From contig NZ_CP041764.1 in the NCBI RefSeq assembly GCF_009817885.1, positions 1,116,001 to 1,180,000 of the forward strand: a stretch of 64,000 bases of DNA, given 5' to 3'. The stretch is from Serratia rhizosphaerae (lineage in GTDB: Bacteria > Pseudomonadota > Gammaproteobacteria > Enterobacterales > Enterobacteriaceae). Within the stretch, counting starts at the first letter, position 1; each line of letters begins with the position of its first letter. Under the pieces are notes generated by a model. It was given only the letters and a program-made list of their open reading frames with translations. It did no database searches and had not been told where the DNA came from. The position numbers were made by a program, and so were the translations under genes. Below, piece after piece: positions 25,781 to 35,228 of this stretch.

Positions 25781-26983
25781 TTATTTTTCTCGCCGGCGCC
25801 ATAGCCAGCCGCTTACGCCGCCCAGCAGGACGGCCATCGCCAGCGCCGCCGCAATCAGCTGCGACTCGCCGTAAAATTTCGCCACCGCCGGCACCATCAA
25901 AGCGCTCAGCCCGTAGCCCAGCGTGTGGCTGGTGGCGATAACCCCGGAACCTTTGCCGGTAGAGAGTTTGTCATTCAGCAGCAGCTGGTAACCCGGCGTG
26001 GCCATCGCTGCGCCAAATGACGTCAGCGCACAGCCCAGATAAAACAGCGCCAGCGGCTGCGCGCACATCAGCGCCAACCCTACCACCATCAGCAACGCGG
26101 CAATTAGCAGCAACTGCGCCGGCGGAAAACGCTGCGGCCGCACCACCAGAAACTGCGCCAGTAACGTACAGCCGGCCGCCACGCTCAGCAGGATCGCCAC
26201 ATGGTGGCTGACCAGCGTTGTCGAATTCTGGAAGAGCGGGGTCAGATGCGGCGCCAGCCCCAGCTGCATCAGGCTGACCGCCGCCGCCAGCAGCAGAGCG
26301 CACAGCAGGTACGGCAGCATATGCCATTGCAAACGGTTTTGCTGCTGCGCCACCGGCGGCAGCGGCGGATCGTTCTGCTGGCGGCACACCACCAGCAGGG
26401 CAAGCAATGGCGCCAGGGCCATCAGCCACAGCGGCGCCATCGGATGTAGGGAGAGCGCCAGCGCCGCGCACAGCGGCCCCAGCAGACGGCCGCAGCTCAG
26501 CCCTGAACTGATGGTGGCCAGCGCCGCCATGCGACGCTCATGGCCGGCGCGCTGCAGCGCCCAGGTCTGGCTGGCGGGCACCATGCCGGACACCGTCAGG
26601 CCGTACAGGATACGCGCCGCCACCAGAGCACCGAGGCCCGCCAGCGGGGGCAGCCAGCCTGCCGCCAACCCCCATACCGCCAGCGCCAGCAGCGCAAAGC
26701 TGAGCAGATAGCCGCCCAGCGCCATCAGCACCACATATTTACAGCCGCGCACTTCGCACTGCCGTCCCCAATAGGGGGAACCGACTAAAAACAGCATCGA
26801 ACCGAGCGTCAATAATCCCGCCCAGACCGACAGCGACAGGTGGGTCATGCTGACCAATGCCGGCAGCGCCACCAATAAACCATTTTGCCCGATGCCCAAT
26901 AAGCCGGCACAGAACGCCAGGGGCCAGTTGGCAGGCGCAATGTTGTCGCCTGCAAGAACGTCCGGTTGTGGGGATAGGCTCAT
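25781..26983 (-). CDS. MFS transporter, probable siderophore exporter (ShiF/EntS-like)
   Basis: This is a 400-residue protein with about twelve hydrophobic helices and short loops. A basic loop between helices 2 and 3 (GRQCEVRG) fits the MFS pattern. The closing WRRREK is cytosolic. In pColV-type aerobactin loci, an MFS gene, shiF, precedes iucA. Here a similar gene is next to iucA but divergent and followed by a ferric reductase gene. Aerobactin export is the likely role. Because the identity to ShiF was judged by position and length only, no symbol is given. Confidence 0.78.
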   Translation of the reverse strand: MSLSPQPDVLAGDNIAPANWPLAFCAGLLGIGQNGLLVALPALVSMTHLSLSVWAGLLTLGSMLFLVGSPYWGRQCEVRGCKYVVLMALGGYLLSFALLALAVWGLAAGWLPPLAGLGALVAARILYGLTVSGMVPASQTWALQRAGHERRMAALATISSGLSCGRLLGPLCAALALSLHPMAPLWLMALAPLLALLVVCRQQNDPPLPPVAQQQNRLQWHMLPYLLCALLLAAAVSLMQLGLAPHLTPLFQNSTTLVSHHVAILLSVAAGCTLLAQFLVVRPQRFPPAQLLLIAALLMVVGLALMCAQPLALFYLGCALTSFGAAMATPGYQLLLNDKLSTGKGSGVIATSHTLGYGLSALMVPAVAKFYGESQLIAAALAMAVLLGGVSGWLWRRREK

Positions 26984-27039
26984 GAAAAGTAAAGTAACCG
27001 TTAAGAAAATAAGAGTTTTACGTGCGATTTATGCTAAAA

Positions 27040-27069
27040 ATTGTACCACGGGATTATTGTGAATGTTAA
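27040..27069 (-). promoter_or_regulatory. Promoter for the MFS-SIP operon
   Basis: On the minus strand TTAACA (27064-27069) and TACAAT (27040-27045) stand 18 bases apart, about 60 bases before the MFS start. Both hexamers are 5 of 6 to consensus. The Fur box lies just upstream of this -35. Confidence 0.6.
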
Positions 27070-27085
27070 CCATTCTTGATATAAG
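27057..27085 (+). promoter_or_regulatory. Promoter for iucABCD-iutA
   Basis: TTGTGA (27057-27062) and TATAAG (27080-27085) are separated by exactly 17 bases, about 40 bases before the iucA ATG. The -10 overlaps the Fur box, as expected for an iron-repressed promoter. Confidence 0.68.
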
Positions 27086-27096
27086 AATCATTCTCA
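27082..27096 (+). promoter_or_regulatory. Fur box of the aerobactin locus
   Basis: TAAGAATCATTCTCA matches the 7-1-7 Fur pattern TGATAATnATTATCA at 12 of the 15 positions and is itself nearly palindromic. It overlaps the iucA -10 and adjoins the divergent promoter, so iron with Fur could close both. Confidence 0.8.
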
Positions 27097-27121
27097 ATTG
27101 TTTCATAGTGAATCTGGGATC

Positions 27122-28867
27122 ATGACTATTCAGTTTGCAACCGCAAAGAACGATGTGGCTGCGCAGTGTTTTCTCAACGCATTAATGCGCGAAACCCGGG
27201 ATTGGCAAGTTCTTCCGGCCACCGACCACCAGCAACATCCTCAGCTCCATATTCCTCTTAATCACCATCAGGCTATCCGCATTAATCTGCGCTACACCTC
27301 ACCGACGCAGCACCACCACTACCTGTTCCCGGCCTATCTGCATCAGTCAGACGACGGCCAGGCGACGGCGCTCAGCGTCGAGCAGCTGGTGGATCTGCTG
27401 CTGGCCAAGCCTGCGGTAAAAGGCGAACTGAACGACCAGACCGTGGCGCGCTTCCGCCAGCGCGTACTGGAGAGCCACGACAATACGCAGCAGGCGATCG
27501 CCGTGCGTCTCGACTGGCCGACGCTGCGCGACCGGCCGCTGAACTTCGCGCAGGCGGAACAGGGATTGCTGGTCGGCCACGCGTTCCACCCGGCGCCGAA
27601 ATCCCACGAACCGTTCGATCCGCAGCAGGCGCGGCGCTATCTGCCGGACTTCGGCGCGCGCTTCCCGCTGCGCTGGTTTGCCGCCGACAAGCGCGTGGTG
27701 TGCGGCGACAGCCTGACTCTGACGCTGCAACAGCGGCTGCAGCGCTTTGCCGCCGAAAGCGCGCCGCAGCTGCTGGCGCATTTTACCGATGACGTCTGGC
27801 TGCTGCCGATGCATCCGTGGCAGGCCGACCATCTGCTGGCCCAGCCGTGGTGCCAGTCGCTGGTTGAACAGGGGCTGCTGCGCGATCTGGGCGAGGCCGG
27901 CGCACGCTGGCTGCCGACCAGTTCCTCCCGCTCGCTGTACAGCGAAAGCAACCGCGACATGATCAAATTCTCCCTCAGCGTGCGCCTGACCAACTCGGTG
28001 CGTACGCTGTCGGTCAAAGAAGTCAAACGCGGCATGCGGCTGGCGCGGCTGGCGCAAACCGAGCGCTGGCAGACGCTGCAGGCGCGCTACCCCACCATGC
28101 GCGTGATGCAGGAAGACGGCTGGGCCGGTCTGCGCTCCGCAGACGGCGAGATTCAGGAAGAGAGCCTGATGGCGCTGCGGGTCAACCTGCTGTTCGATCG
28201 CCCTGATACGCAAACCAACGTGCTGGTGACGCTGACCCAGGCCGCGCCGGACGGCGGCGACAGCCTGCTGGCGGCGGCGGTGCGCCGCCTGGCCGCACGC
28301 CTTGATCTGCCGCTGGCGCAGGCCGCGCGCTGCTGGCTGGACGCTTACTGCAACCACGTGCTGCTGCCGCTGTTCAGTACCGAAGCGGACTACGGCCTGG
28401 TGCTGCTGGCGCACCAGCAAAATATTCTGGTGGAGATGCAGCAGGATCTGCCGGTCGGCATGCTGTACCGCGACTGTCAGGGCAGCGGTTTTACCCACAG
28501 CGCGACGCCGTGGCTCGATCAGATCGGCGAAGCCGAAGCGGAAAACCGCTTTAGCGAACAGCAACTGCTGCGCTACTTCCCCTACTACCTGCTGGTGAAC
28601 TCCACGCTGGCGGTCACCGCCGCGATGGCCGCCGCCGGTTTCGACAGTGAACAAAACCTGATGGGACAGGTGCGCGACGCGCTGGCCGGCCTGCGCGCTA
28701 CGGCGCTCGACACCCGCTGCCTGGACTACGTATTGGACAGCAGCCACTGGAACTGCAAGGGCAACTTCTTCTGTTACCTGCACGACCATAACGAAAACAC
28801 CATCGTCGACCCTGCGGTGATCTACTTTGATTTCACCAACCCGCTGCGCGCGCAGGAGGATAAATAA
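27122..28867 (+). CDS. iucA: Aerobactin synthetase IucA (citrate:N6-acetyl-N6-hydroxylysine ligase)
   Basis: This 581-residue NIS synthetase joins the first N6-acetyl-N6-hydroxylysine to citrate using ATP. It follows E. coli IucA closely. Shared segments include GHAFHPAPKSHEPF, SSRSLYSESNRDMIKFS, VRLTNSVRTLSVKE and GNFFCYLHDHNENTIVDP. The frame is open eight codons further to a TTG inside the promoter region. The ATG at 27122 fits the family start (followed by NDVAAQCFLNAL), although only GGGA close to the ATG serves as ribosome site. The stop shares a base with the iucB ATG (TAATG). Confidence 0.96.
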   Translation: MTIQFATAKNDVAAQCFLNALMRETRDWQVLPATDHQQHPQLHIPLNHHQAIRINLRYTSPTQHHHYLFPAYLHQSDDGQATALSVEQLVDLLLAKPAVKGELNDQTVARFRQRVLESHDNTQQAIAVRLDWPTLRDRPLNFAQAEQGLLVGHAFHPAPKSHEPFDPQQARRYLPDFGARFPLRWFAADKRVVCGDSLTLTLQQRLQRFAAESAPQLLAHFTDDVWLLPMHPWQADHLLAQPWCQSLVEQGLLRDLGEAGARWLPTSSSRSLYSESNRDMIKFSLSVRLTNSVRTLSVKEVKRGMRLARLAQTERWQTLQARYPTMRVMQEDGWAGLRSADGEIQEESLMALRVNLLFDRPDTQTNVLVTLTQAAPDGGDSLLAAAVRRLAARLDLPLAQAARCWLDAYCNHVLLPLFSTEADYGLVLLAHQQNILVEMQQDLPVGMLYRDCQGSGFTHSATPWLDQIGEAEAENRFSEQQLLRYFPYYLLVNSTLAVTAAMAAAGFDSEQNLMGQVRDALAGLRATALDTRCLDYVLDSSHWNCKGNFFCYLHDHNENTIVDPAVIYFDFTNPLRAQEDK

Positions 28868-29817
28868 TGTCGATCGCCAAACTGATGCATGCCGCCGGCG
28901 GCTTCCGCTGCGAAATGCTGGCGCAAAACCTGCCGCTGAGCCTCGGGCTGGACGGCAGCGCGGTACTGCACCCGCCGGGCGTCGCCCTGCCCGACGGCTG
29001 GCTGGTGCAGGCGCTGGATCAGCTGCTGGTCGCCGCGCCGCAGCTGACGGGCATCGCCCTGCCGTATGCCGCATGGCGTGAAGAGCCGCAGGCGCAGGCG
29101 CTGTTCACCCTGGCGCACGGCGACTATCTGGCGCGTGAAGCCTTTTACCAGCTGCCGCTGTGGCTGACGGCACCGCGCGCGCCGGCCGGCGGACAGATGC
29201 AGTACGACGCCGAGCGCGAGCTGTGGTTTCCGCAGCGCCCGGCGCGTCCGCAGGGCGAGGTCTACCGCCGTTTCGACCCGCAGATCAAGCACACGCTGAG
29301 CTTCCGCCTGCCGGAAGTGGCGCAGGATGCGGAGCGCTTCACCCGCTGGATGAACGCCCCGCGCGTCGCCGCATTCTGGGAGATGACCGGCCCGCAGGAA
29401 CAACAGGCGGCCTATCTGCAGCGTCAGCTGGATTCCAGCTACTGCTATCCGCTGCTGGGCTGCTTCGACGACCAGCCGTTCGGCTATTTCGAAGTCTACT
29501 GGGCGGCGGAAGACCGCATCGGCCGCCACTACCGCTGGCAGCCGTTCGACCGCGGCCTGCATATGCTGGTGGGCGAAGAAGCGTGGCGCGGCGCGCAGTT
29601 TATCCGCAGCTGGCTGCGCGGGCTGACCCACTATCTCTATCTGGACGAGCCGCGCACCACCCGCGTGGTGGCCGAGCCGCGCGCCGACAATCAGCGCCTG
29701 TTCCGCCATCTGCCGGCGGCCGGCTACCAGACGGTGAAGGAGTTTGATTTCCCGCATAAGCGCTCACGCCTGATCGTCAACCAACGTCACGATTTCTTCC
29801 AGGGGCAAGCGGTATGA
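28867..29817 (+). CDS. iucB: N6-hydroxylysine O-acetyltransferase IucB
   Basis: IucB acetylates the hydroxylamine nitrogen of N6-hydroxylysine with acetyl-CoA to form the hydroxamate iron ligand. The 316-residue protein has the C-terminal GNAT-like acyltransferase domain of the siderophore family. Visible landmarks include FTRWMNAPRVAAFWEM, the E-VYWAAEDRIG strand and the GLHMLVGEEAWRG segment near the acyl-CoA loop. It overlaps iucA by 1 base and iucC by 4 bases. Confidence 0.95.
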   Translation: MSIAKLMHAAGGFRCEMLAQNLPLSLGLDGSAVLHPPGVALPDGWLVQALDQLLVAAPQLTGIALPYAAWREEPQAQALFTLAHGDYLAREAFYQLPLWLTAPRAPAGGQMQYDAERELWFPQRPARPQGEVYRRFDPQIKHTLSFRLPEVAQDAERFTRWMNAPRVAAFWEMTGPQEQQAAYLQRQLDSSYCYPLLGCFDDQPFGYFEVYWAAEDRIGRHYRWQPFDRGLHMLVGEEAWRGAQFIRSWLRGLTHYLYLDEPRTTRVVAEPRADNQRLFRHLPAAGYQTVKEFDFPHKRSRLIVNQRHDFFQGQAV

Positions 29818-31565
29818 ATCTCACGGAATACACGGACTGGCAGCACGTAAACCGCCAGATGATCGCCAAGATCCTGGCGGAACTTGAGTATGAACGCACG
29901 CTGCGCGCCGAAGCCGAAACCGAGGGCTGGCAGCGCATCGCGCTGGGGGATACGGTCTACCGCTTCCGCGCCCGGCGCGGCATCTGGGGCTGGCTGCATA
30001 TCGACGCCGATTCGCTCTCCTGCGGCGACCAGCCGCTGGCGGCCGACCAGACGCTGCGCCAGCTGGCGCAGGTGCTGACCATGAGCGACGCGCAAATCGC
30101 CGAGCACCTGGAAGATCTGTACGCCACCCTGCGCGGCGATCTGCAGCTGCGGGCGGCGCGCCACGGCATGAGCGCCCAGGATCTGATCGCGCTGGATCCT
30201 GATGAGCAGCAGTGCCTGCTGGCCGGCCACCCGAAGTTTATCTTCAATAAAGGCCGGCGCGGCTGGGGGCTGGAGGCGCTGCAGCGCTATGCGCCGGAGT
30301 ATCAGGGTCAGTTTTGCCTGCACTGGGTGGCGGCGCGGCGCGACAACTTCGTCTGGTGCGCCGATGACGACTATCCGCTGGATAACCTGCTGGACAGCGC
30401 CATGGACGTCAGTGAGCGTCAGCGTTTCGAACGGCGCTGGCAGGAACTGAAGCTGACGCAGGATTGGATTCCCGTGCCGCTGCATCCGTGGCAGTGGCAG
30501 CAGAAAGTCGCCCTGCACTTCCTGCCGCAGCTGGCGAGCGGCGAACTGGTGGAGCTGGGGGAATTCGGCGATCGCTATCTGGCCCAGCAATCGCTGCGCA
30601 CGCTGACCAACGTCAGCCGCCGCTCGGCCTTTGATATCAAGCTGCCGCTGACCATTTACAACACCTCCTGCTACCGCGGTATTCCCGGTAAATATATCGG
30701 CGCCGGCCCGGCGGCCTCCCGCTGGCTGCAGCAGATCTTCGCCGGCGACGCCACGCTGCGCGCCAGCGGCGCCCAGATTCTGGGCGAACCGGCGGCCGGC
30801 TACATGGCGCACCAGACCTACGCCAGCCTGCCGCAGGCGCCCTACCGCTATCAGGAGATGCTCGGCGTGATCTGGCGTGAAAATCCGTCCGGCTATCTGC
30901 AGGAAGGTGAGCAGGCGATACTGATGGCGACGCTGATGGAAACCGACAACCACGGCCAACCGCTGATCGCCGCCTATATTGAGCGCTCCGGCCTCAGCGC
31001 CGAGGCCTGGCTGACGCAGATGTTCCGGGCGGTGGTGATCCCGATGTACCACCTGATGTGCCGCTACGGCGTGGCGTTGATCGCCCACGGCCAGAACATC
31101 ACGCTGGTGATGAAGGATTACGTGCCGCAGCGCGTGCTGCTGAAGGATTTTCAGGGCGATATGCGCCTGGTGGAGCAGGAATTTGCCGAAGCGGCGTCGC
31201 TGCCGCAGTCGGTGAAGGACGTCACCGTGCGCCTGCCGGCCGACTACCTGATTCACGATCTGCAGACCGGCCACTTTGTCACCGTACTGCGCTTTATCTC
31301 CCCGCTGATGGCCAGTTGCCAAATCAGCGAAGAACGTTTTTATCAACTGCTGGCGACGGTGCTGCAAGACTATATGGCGCAGCACCCGGACATGGCGGAA
31401 CGCTTTGCACTTTTCAGTCTGTTTAAACCACAAATTATTCGCGTGGTGCTCAACCCGGTGAAACTTACCTATTCAGAACACGATGGCGGCAGCCGCATGT
31501 TGCCGAACTATCTGCAGGATCTGGATAACCCGCTTTATTTGGTCTCCAAGGAGTCTGCCCAATGA
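29814..31565 (+). CDS. iucC: Aerobactin synthase IucC
   Basis: The second NIS synthetase adds another N6-acetyl-N6-hydroxylysine to the IucA product and completes aerobactin. The 583 residues match the usual IucC length. Family motifs are GHPKFIFNKGRRGWG, VPLHPWQWQQK, LTNVSRRSAFDIKLPLT and RYGVALIAHGQNITLVMKD. Four-base overlaps with iucB and iucD show one tightly coupled operon. Confidence 0.97.
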   Translation: MNLTEYTDWQHVNRQMIAKILAELEYERTLRAEAETEGWQRIALGDTVYRFRARRGIWGWLHIDADSLSCGDQPLAADQTLRQLAQVLTMSDAQIAEHLEDLYATLRGDLQLRAARHGMSAQDLIALDPDEQQCLLAGHPKFIFNKGRRGWGLEALQRYAPEYQGQFCLHWVAARRDNFVWCADDDYPLDNLLDSAMDVSERQRFERRWQELKLTQDWIPVPLHPWQWQQKVALHFLPQLASGELVELGEFGDRYLAQQSLRTLTNVSRRSAFDIKLPLTIYNTSCYRGIPGKYIGAGPAASRWLQQIFAGDATLRASGAQILGEPAAGYMAHQTYASLPQAPYRYQEMLGVIWRENPSGYLQEGEQAILMATLMETDNHGQPLIAAYIERSGLSAEAWLTQMFRAVVIPMYHLMCRYGVALIAHGQNITLVMKDYVPQRVLLKDFQGDMRLVEQEFAEAASLPQSVKDVTVRLPADYLIHDLQTGHFVTVLRFISPLMASCQISEERFYQLLATVLQDYMAQHPDMAERFALFSLFKPQIIRVVLNPVKLTYSEHDGGSRMLPNYLQDLDNPLYLVSKESAQ

Positions 31566-32890
31566 ATCAGCCCCTCGATTTCATCGGCATCGGTATCGGT
31601 CCGTTCAACCTCAGCATTGCCGCGTTGGGCAGCGAAGTCGACGGTTTCAACAGCCTGTTTCTCGAACGCAAGCCGCACTTCTCCTGGCACCCGGGCATGA
31701 TGGTGCCGGATTGCCATATGCAAACCAGCTTTCTCAAGGATCTGGTCAGTGCGGTGGCGCCGACCAACCCGTACAGCTTTCTCAACTATCTGGTAAAACG
31801 TAAAAAGTTCTACCGCTTCCTGACCACCGAACAGCGCACCGTATCGCGCGAAGAGTTTGCCGACTACCTTGACTGGGCGGCCAACGGACTCAGCTCGCTG
31901 GCATTCAGCCAGGAGATCCAACGGGTGGAATTCAACGATACGCAGCGGCTGTTTGAGGTCACCACCCAGCGCGGCACCTTCCGGGCGCGCCACGTGTGCC
32001 TTGGCATCGGTAAAAAACCGCTGCTGCCGGAGTGCGTCAGCGAGCAGAACGATCGCTGCTTCCACGCCAGCGAAATGGCGCTGCGCAACCCGGATCTGGC
32101 CGGCAAACGCGTCACCGTGGTCGGCGGCGGCCAGAGCGGCGCCGATCTGTTCCTGAATATTTTCCGCGGCGAGTGGGGCCAGCCGGTACAGCTCAACTGG
32201 GTATCGCGCCGCAACAACTACAATGCGCTGGACGAAGCGGCGTTCGCCAACGAGTACTTTACGCCGGACTACGTGGAAAGCTTCTATACCCTGAACGACA
32301 GCGCCAAGCAGCGCATGCTGACGGAGCAGAAGATGACCTCGGACGGCATCACCACCGAGTCGCTGCTGGCGATTTACCGCGCCATGTATCACCGCTTTGA
32401 AGTGCTGCGCGAAACGCCCTGGGCGCGCCTGCTGCCCAGCCGCTCGCTGGCGGCGATGCAGCCGCAGGGCAACGGCTACCAGCTGGTCACCCACCACCAC
32501 CTCGATCAGGGTAAAGAAACCTTTGACAGCGACGTGGTGATTTTCGCCACCGGCTATCAGCCGGAGCGCCCGGCGTTTCTGGCGCCGCTGGCCGACCGGC
32601 TGCGGCTGACCGACGACGATAACTATCGCGTGGCGCCGGACTTTACGCTGGAATGGGACGGGCCGGCGGAAAACTGCCTGTTTGCCGTCAATGCCGGCAT
32701 GCACAGCCACGGCATCGCCGAACCGCAGCTCAGCCTGATGGCCTGGCGCGCGGCGCGCATTCTCAACCGGGCGCTGGGGCAGGAAGCGTTTGATTTAACC
32801 TCAAGCCCGTCGCTGATTCAGTGGCGTAGCCAACAATCCGGGGCGACAGCACGAAATGAGCAATCTATGCTGAATTATTCTGAATTTTAG
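31562..32890 (+). CDS. iucD: L-lysine N6-monooxygenase IucD
   Basis: IucD hydroxylates the side-chain amine of lysine with FAD, NADPH and O2, the first step of aerobactin synthesis. The 442 residues fall in the family range. The FAD Rossmann motif GIGIGPFNLSIAALG lies at residues 10-24. The NADPH motif VVGGGQSGADLFLN lies near 187-200. The FATGYQPE motif of class B flavin monooxygenases is present. It is the last biosynthetic gene; a 98-base gap with a hairpin separates it from iutA. Confidence 0.96.
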   Translation: MNQPLDFIGIGIGPFNLSIAALGSEVDGFNSLFLERKPHFSWHPGMMVPDCHMQTSFLKDLVSAVAPTNPYSFLNYLVKRKKFYRFLTTEQRTVSREEFADYLDWAANGLSSLAFSQEIQRVEFNDTQRLFEVTTQRGTFRARHVCLGIGKKPLLPECVSEQNDRCFHASEMALRNPDLAGKRVTVVGGGQSGADLFLNIFRGEWGQPVQLNWVSRRNNYNALDEAAFANEYFTPDYVESFYTLNDSAKQRMLTEQKMTSDGITTESLLAIYRAMYHRFEVLRETPWARLLPSRSLAAMQPQGNGYQLVTHHHLDQGKETFDSDVVIFATGYQPERPAFLAPLADRLRLTDDDNYRVAPDFTLEWDGPAENCLFAVNAGMHSHGIAEPQLSLMAWRAARILNRALGQEAFDLTSSPSLIQWRSQQSGATARNEQSMLNYSEF

Positions 32891-32901
32891 TTTTTAATAT
32901 T

Positions 32902-32950
32902 CATCCCTGCGGCGAGCAAGGCGCGCGAAGCCGCGTCCGCCGCCGGGATG
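32902..32950 (+). other. Long-arm hairpin between iucD and iutA
   Basis: CATCCCTGCGGCG (32902-32914) and CGCCGCCGGGATG (32938-32950) pair at 12 of 13 positions with a 23-base GC-rich loop. No T-run follows. It occupies half of the iucD-iutA gap and may limit read-through, protect the upstream mRNA end, or be part of an intergenic repeat. Confidence 0.6.
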
Positions 32951-32988
32951 CGCAATAATCACAACAACGGGAAAGATTGAGAATAACG

Positions 32989-35187
32989 ATGAAACGCAAG
33001 CACCTCTGGATACTGAATCCCTGCCTGCTGGCCATGCTGGCGCCGACCGCCTGGGCGGACGATCAAAAAAATGAAGACCAGTTGGTCGTTTCCGCCAACC
33101 GTATGCACCGCAGCGCGACGGAAATGGCGCAGACAACCTGGGTGATTGAAAGCCAGGAAATTGAACAGCAGGTGCAGGGCGGCAAAGAGATCAAAGAGAT
33201 CCTCGCCCAGCTGATCCCGGGGATGGACGTCAGCAGCCAGGGGCGCACCAACTACGGCATGAACATGCGCGGCCGTTCGATGCTGGTAATGATTGACGGC
33301 GTGCGCCAGAACTCCTCGCGCACCGACAGCCGTCAGCTCGACTCGATCGACCCGTTCAATATCGACCATATTGAAGTGATCTCCGGCGCTACTTCGCTGT
33401 TCGGCGGCGGCAGCACCGGCGGCCTGGTGAATATCGTCACCAAAAAAGGCCAGCAGGAAAAACAGGTGGAGCTGCAAATCGGCGGTAAAACCGGCTTCGG
33501 CGGCCATAACGACCACGATGAAAACGTGGCGGCGGCGGTCAGCGGCGGTAACGAACACGCCTCCGGGCGCCTGTCGGTCTCCTATCAGCGCTACGGCGGC
33601 TGGTATGACGGCAAGGGCAAAGAGGTATTGATCGACAATACCCAAACCGGCCTGCAATATTCCGACCGCATCGACGTGATGGGCACCGGCACCCTGAATA
33701 TTGACGACCACCAGCAGCTGCAGCTGACCACCCAATATTACAAAAGCCAGTCTGACGGCGACCACGGCCTGTATCTGGGGGAGAATTTCTCGGCGGTCAC
33801 CGGCAACGGCACCGCCTCCAACAGCGGCAACCTCGACTCCGACCGTATTCCCGGCACCGAACGTCATCTGATCAACCTGCAGTACTCCAACACCGATTTC
33901 TGGGGCCAGGATCTGGTGGCGCAGGTCTATTACCGCGATGAGTCGCTGACCTTCTACCCGTTCCCGACCCTGAGCAAACAGGGCGACGTCACCAGCATCG
34001 GCGCGTCGCAGCAGAAAACCGACTTCTACGGCGGCAAGCTGACGCTGAACAGCAAGCCGGTCGACGGCCTGACGCTGACCTACGGCGTCGACGCCGAGCA
34101 TGAAAGCTTTAACGCCAACCAGCAGTTCTTCGATCTGGATAAGGCGAAGCAGTCCGGCGGCATGCACCTGGAGAACAGCTACAACGTCGGCCGTTACCCC
34201 AGCTACACCACCACCAACCTGGCGCCGTTCCTGCAGGCCAGCTACGACATCAACCCAATCTTCACCCTGAGCGGCGGCGTGCGCTATCAGTACACCGAGA
34301 ACAAGGTGGATGATTTCGTCGGCTACGCGCAGCAGCAGGGCATCGCCAACGGCCTGGCCAACTCCGCCGACGCCGTGCCGGGCGGTAAAACCAGCTACAA
34401 CAACGCGCTGTTCAACGCCGGCCTGCTGGCGCACCTGACCGAACGCCAGCAGCTGTGGTTCAACTTCTCGCAGGGCTTCGAGATCCCGGATATCGCCAAA
34501 TACTACGGTTCTGGCAACTATGATCTGGTTAACGGCCACTATCAGCTGAAAAACAGCGTCAACGTCAATAACTCCAAGCTCGACGGCATCAAGGTCAACG
34601 CTTACGAGCTGGGCTGGCGCTACACCGGCGATAACCTGCGCACGCAGGTGGCGGCTTACTACTCGCTGTCCGACAAGACCATTTCGATCAACAAGACCGA
34701 TATGACCATCAACCTCGACGACGATAAGCGCCGGATTTACGGCGTGGAAGGGGCGGTGGATTACTTCTTCGACGACGGCGAATGGAGCACCGGCGCAACC
34801 TTCAACCTGATCAAGTCGCAGACCAAGGTTGACGGCAAGTGGGAGAAACTGACGGTCGATACCGCCAGCCCGTCAAAAGCCACCGCTTACGTCGCCTGGG
34901 CGCCGGGCGACTGGAACCTGCGCATGCAGTCGCAGCAGACCTTTGACGTCTCCGATGCCGACGGTAAAAAAATCGACGGCTATAACACCGTCGATTTCCT
35001 GGGCAGCTACATGCTGCCGGTGGGGAAAATCAGCTTCAGCATCGAGAACCTGCTGGACAAAGACTACACCACCACCTGGGGCCAGCGGGCGCCGTACCTG
35101 TACAGCCCGACCTACGGCGCGCCTGAGCTGTATAGCTACAAAGGCCGCGGCCGCACCTTTGGTCTGAACTACTCGGTACTGTTCTGA
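32989..35187 (+). CDS. iutA: Ferric aerobactin outer-membrane receptor IutA
   Basis: This 732-residue TonB-dependent receptor imports ferric aerobactin across the outer membrane. A signal peptide ends at AWA (about residue 23), and a TonB box-like DQLVVSA follows near residue 30. The plug domain runs to about residue 170, with GRSMLVMIDGVRQNS and VISGATSLFGGGSTGG. The barrel ends with the aromatic terminus FGLNYSVLF. The ATG at 32989 gives the proper signal peptide; a TTG four codons upstream is less likely. It is the last gene of the aerobactin operon. Confidence 0.95.
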   Translation: MKRKHLWILNPCLLAMLAPTAWADDQKNEDQLVVSANRMHRSATEMAQTTWVIESQEIEQQVQGGKEIKEILAQLIPGMDVSSQGRTNYGMNMRGRSMLVMIDGVRQNSSRTDSRQLDSIDPFNIDHIEVISGATSLFGGGSTGGLVNIVTKKGQQEKQVELQIGGKTGFGGHNDHDENVAAAVSGGNEHASGRLSVSYQRYGGWYDGKGKEVLIDNTQTGLQYSDRIDVMGTGTLNIDDHQQLQLTTQYYKSQSDGDHGLYLGENFSAVTGNGTASNSGNLDSDRIPGTERHLINLQYSNTDFWGQDLVAQVYYRDESLTFYPFPTLSKQGDVTSIGASQQKTDFYGGKLTLNSKPVDGLTLTYGVDAEHESFNANQQFFDLDKAKQSGGMHLENSYNVGRYPSYTTTNLAPFLQASYDINPIFTLSGGVRYQYTENKVDDFVGYAQQQGIANGLANSADAVPGGKTSYNNALFNAGLLAHLTERQQLWFNFSQGFEIPDIAKYYGSGNYDLVNGHYQLKNSVNVNNSKLDGIKVNAYELGWRYTGDNLRTQVAAYYSLSDKTISINKTDMTINLDDDKRRIYGVEGAVDYFFDDGEWSTGATFNLIKSQTKVDGKWEKLTVDTASPSKATAYVAWAPGDWNLRMQSQQTFDVSDADGKKIDGYNTVDFLGSYMLPVGKISFSIENLLDKDYTTTWGQRAPYLYSPTYGAPELYSYKGRGRTFGLNYSVLF

Positions 35188-35200
35188 TCCCTGCCCGAAC

Positions 35201-35225
35201 GGGGGCGCGCCGCGCCCCCGCTTTT
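35201..35225 (+). terminator. Terminator of the aerobactin operon
   Basis: GGGGGCGCG (35201-35209) and CGCGCCCCC (35211-35219) are perfect inverted arms, followed by GCTTTT. It lies 13 bases past the iutA stop and just before the convergent dalT end. Confidence 0.78.
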
Positions 35226-35228
35226 CCC

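Noticed and set aside
27347..29074. A 575-codon minus-strand open frame across iucA and the start of iucB
   Set aside because: It is the antisense shadow of a GC-rich gene. The composition is rich in Gln, Arg, Val and His with no domain, and the plus strand encodes a clear IucA.
29787..31433. A 548-codon minus-strand open frame across iucC
   Set aside because: Shadow of iucC; no ribosome site or family motif, and the plus-strand gene is unambiguous.
32959..34539. A 526-codon minus-strand open frame across iutA
   Set aside because: Shadow of the receptor gene; low-complexity Val/Ala/Gly-rich product.
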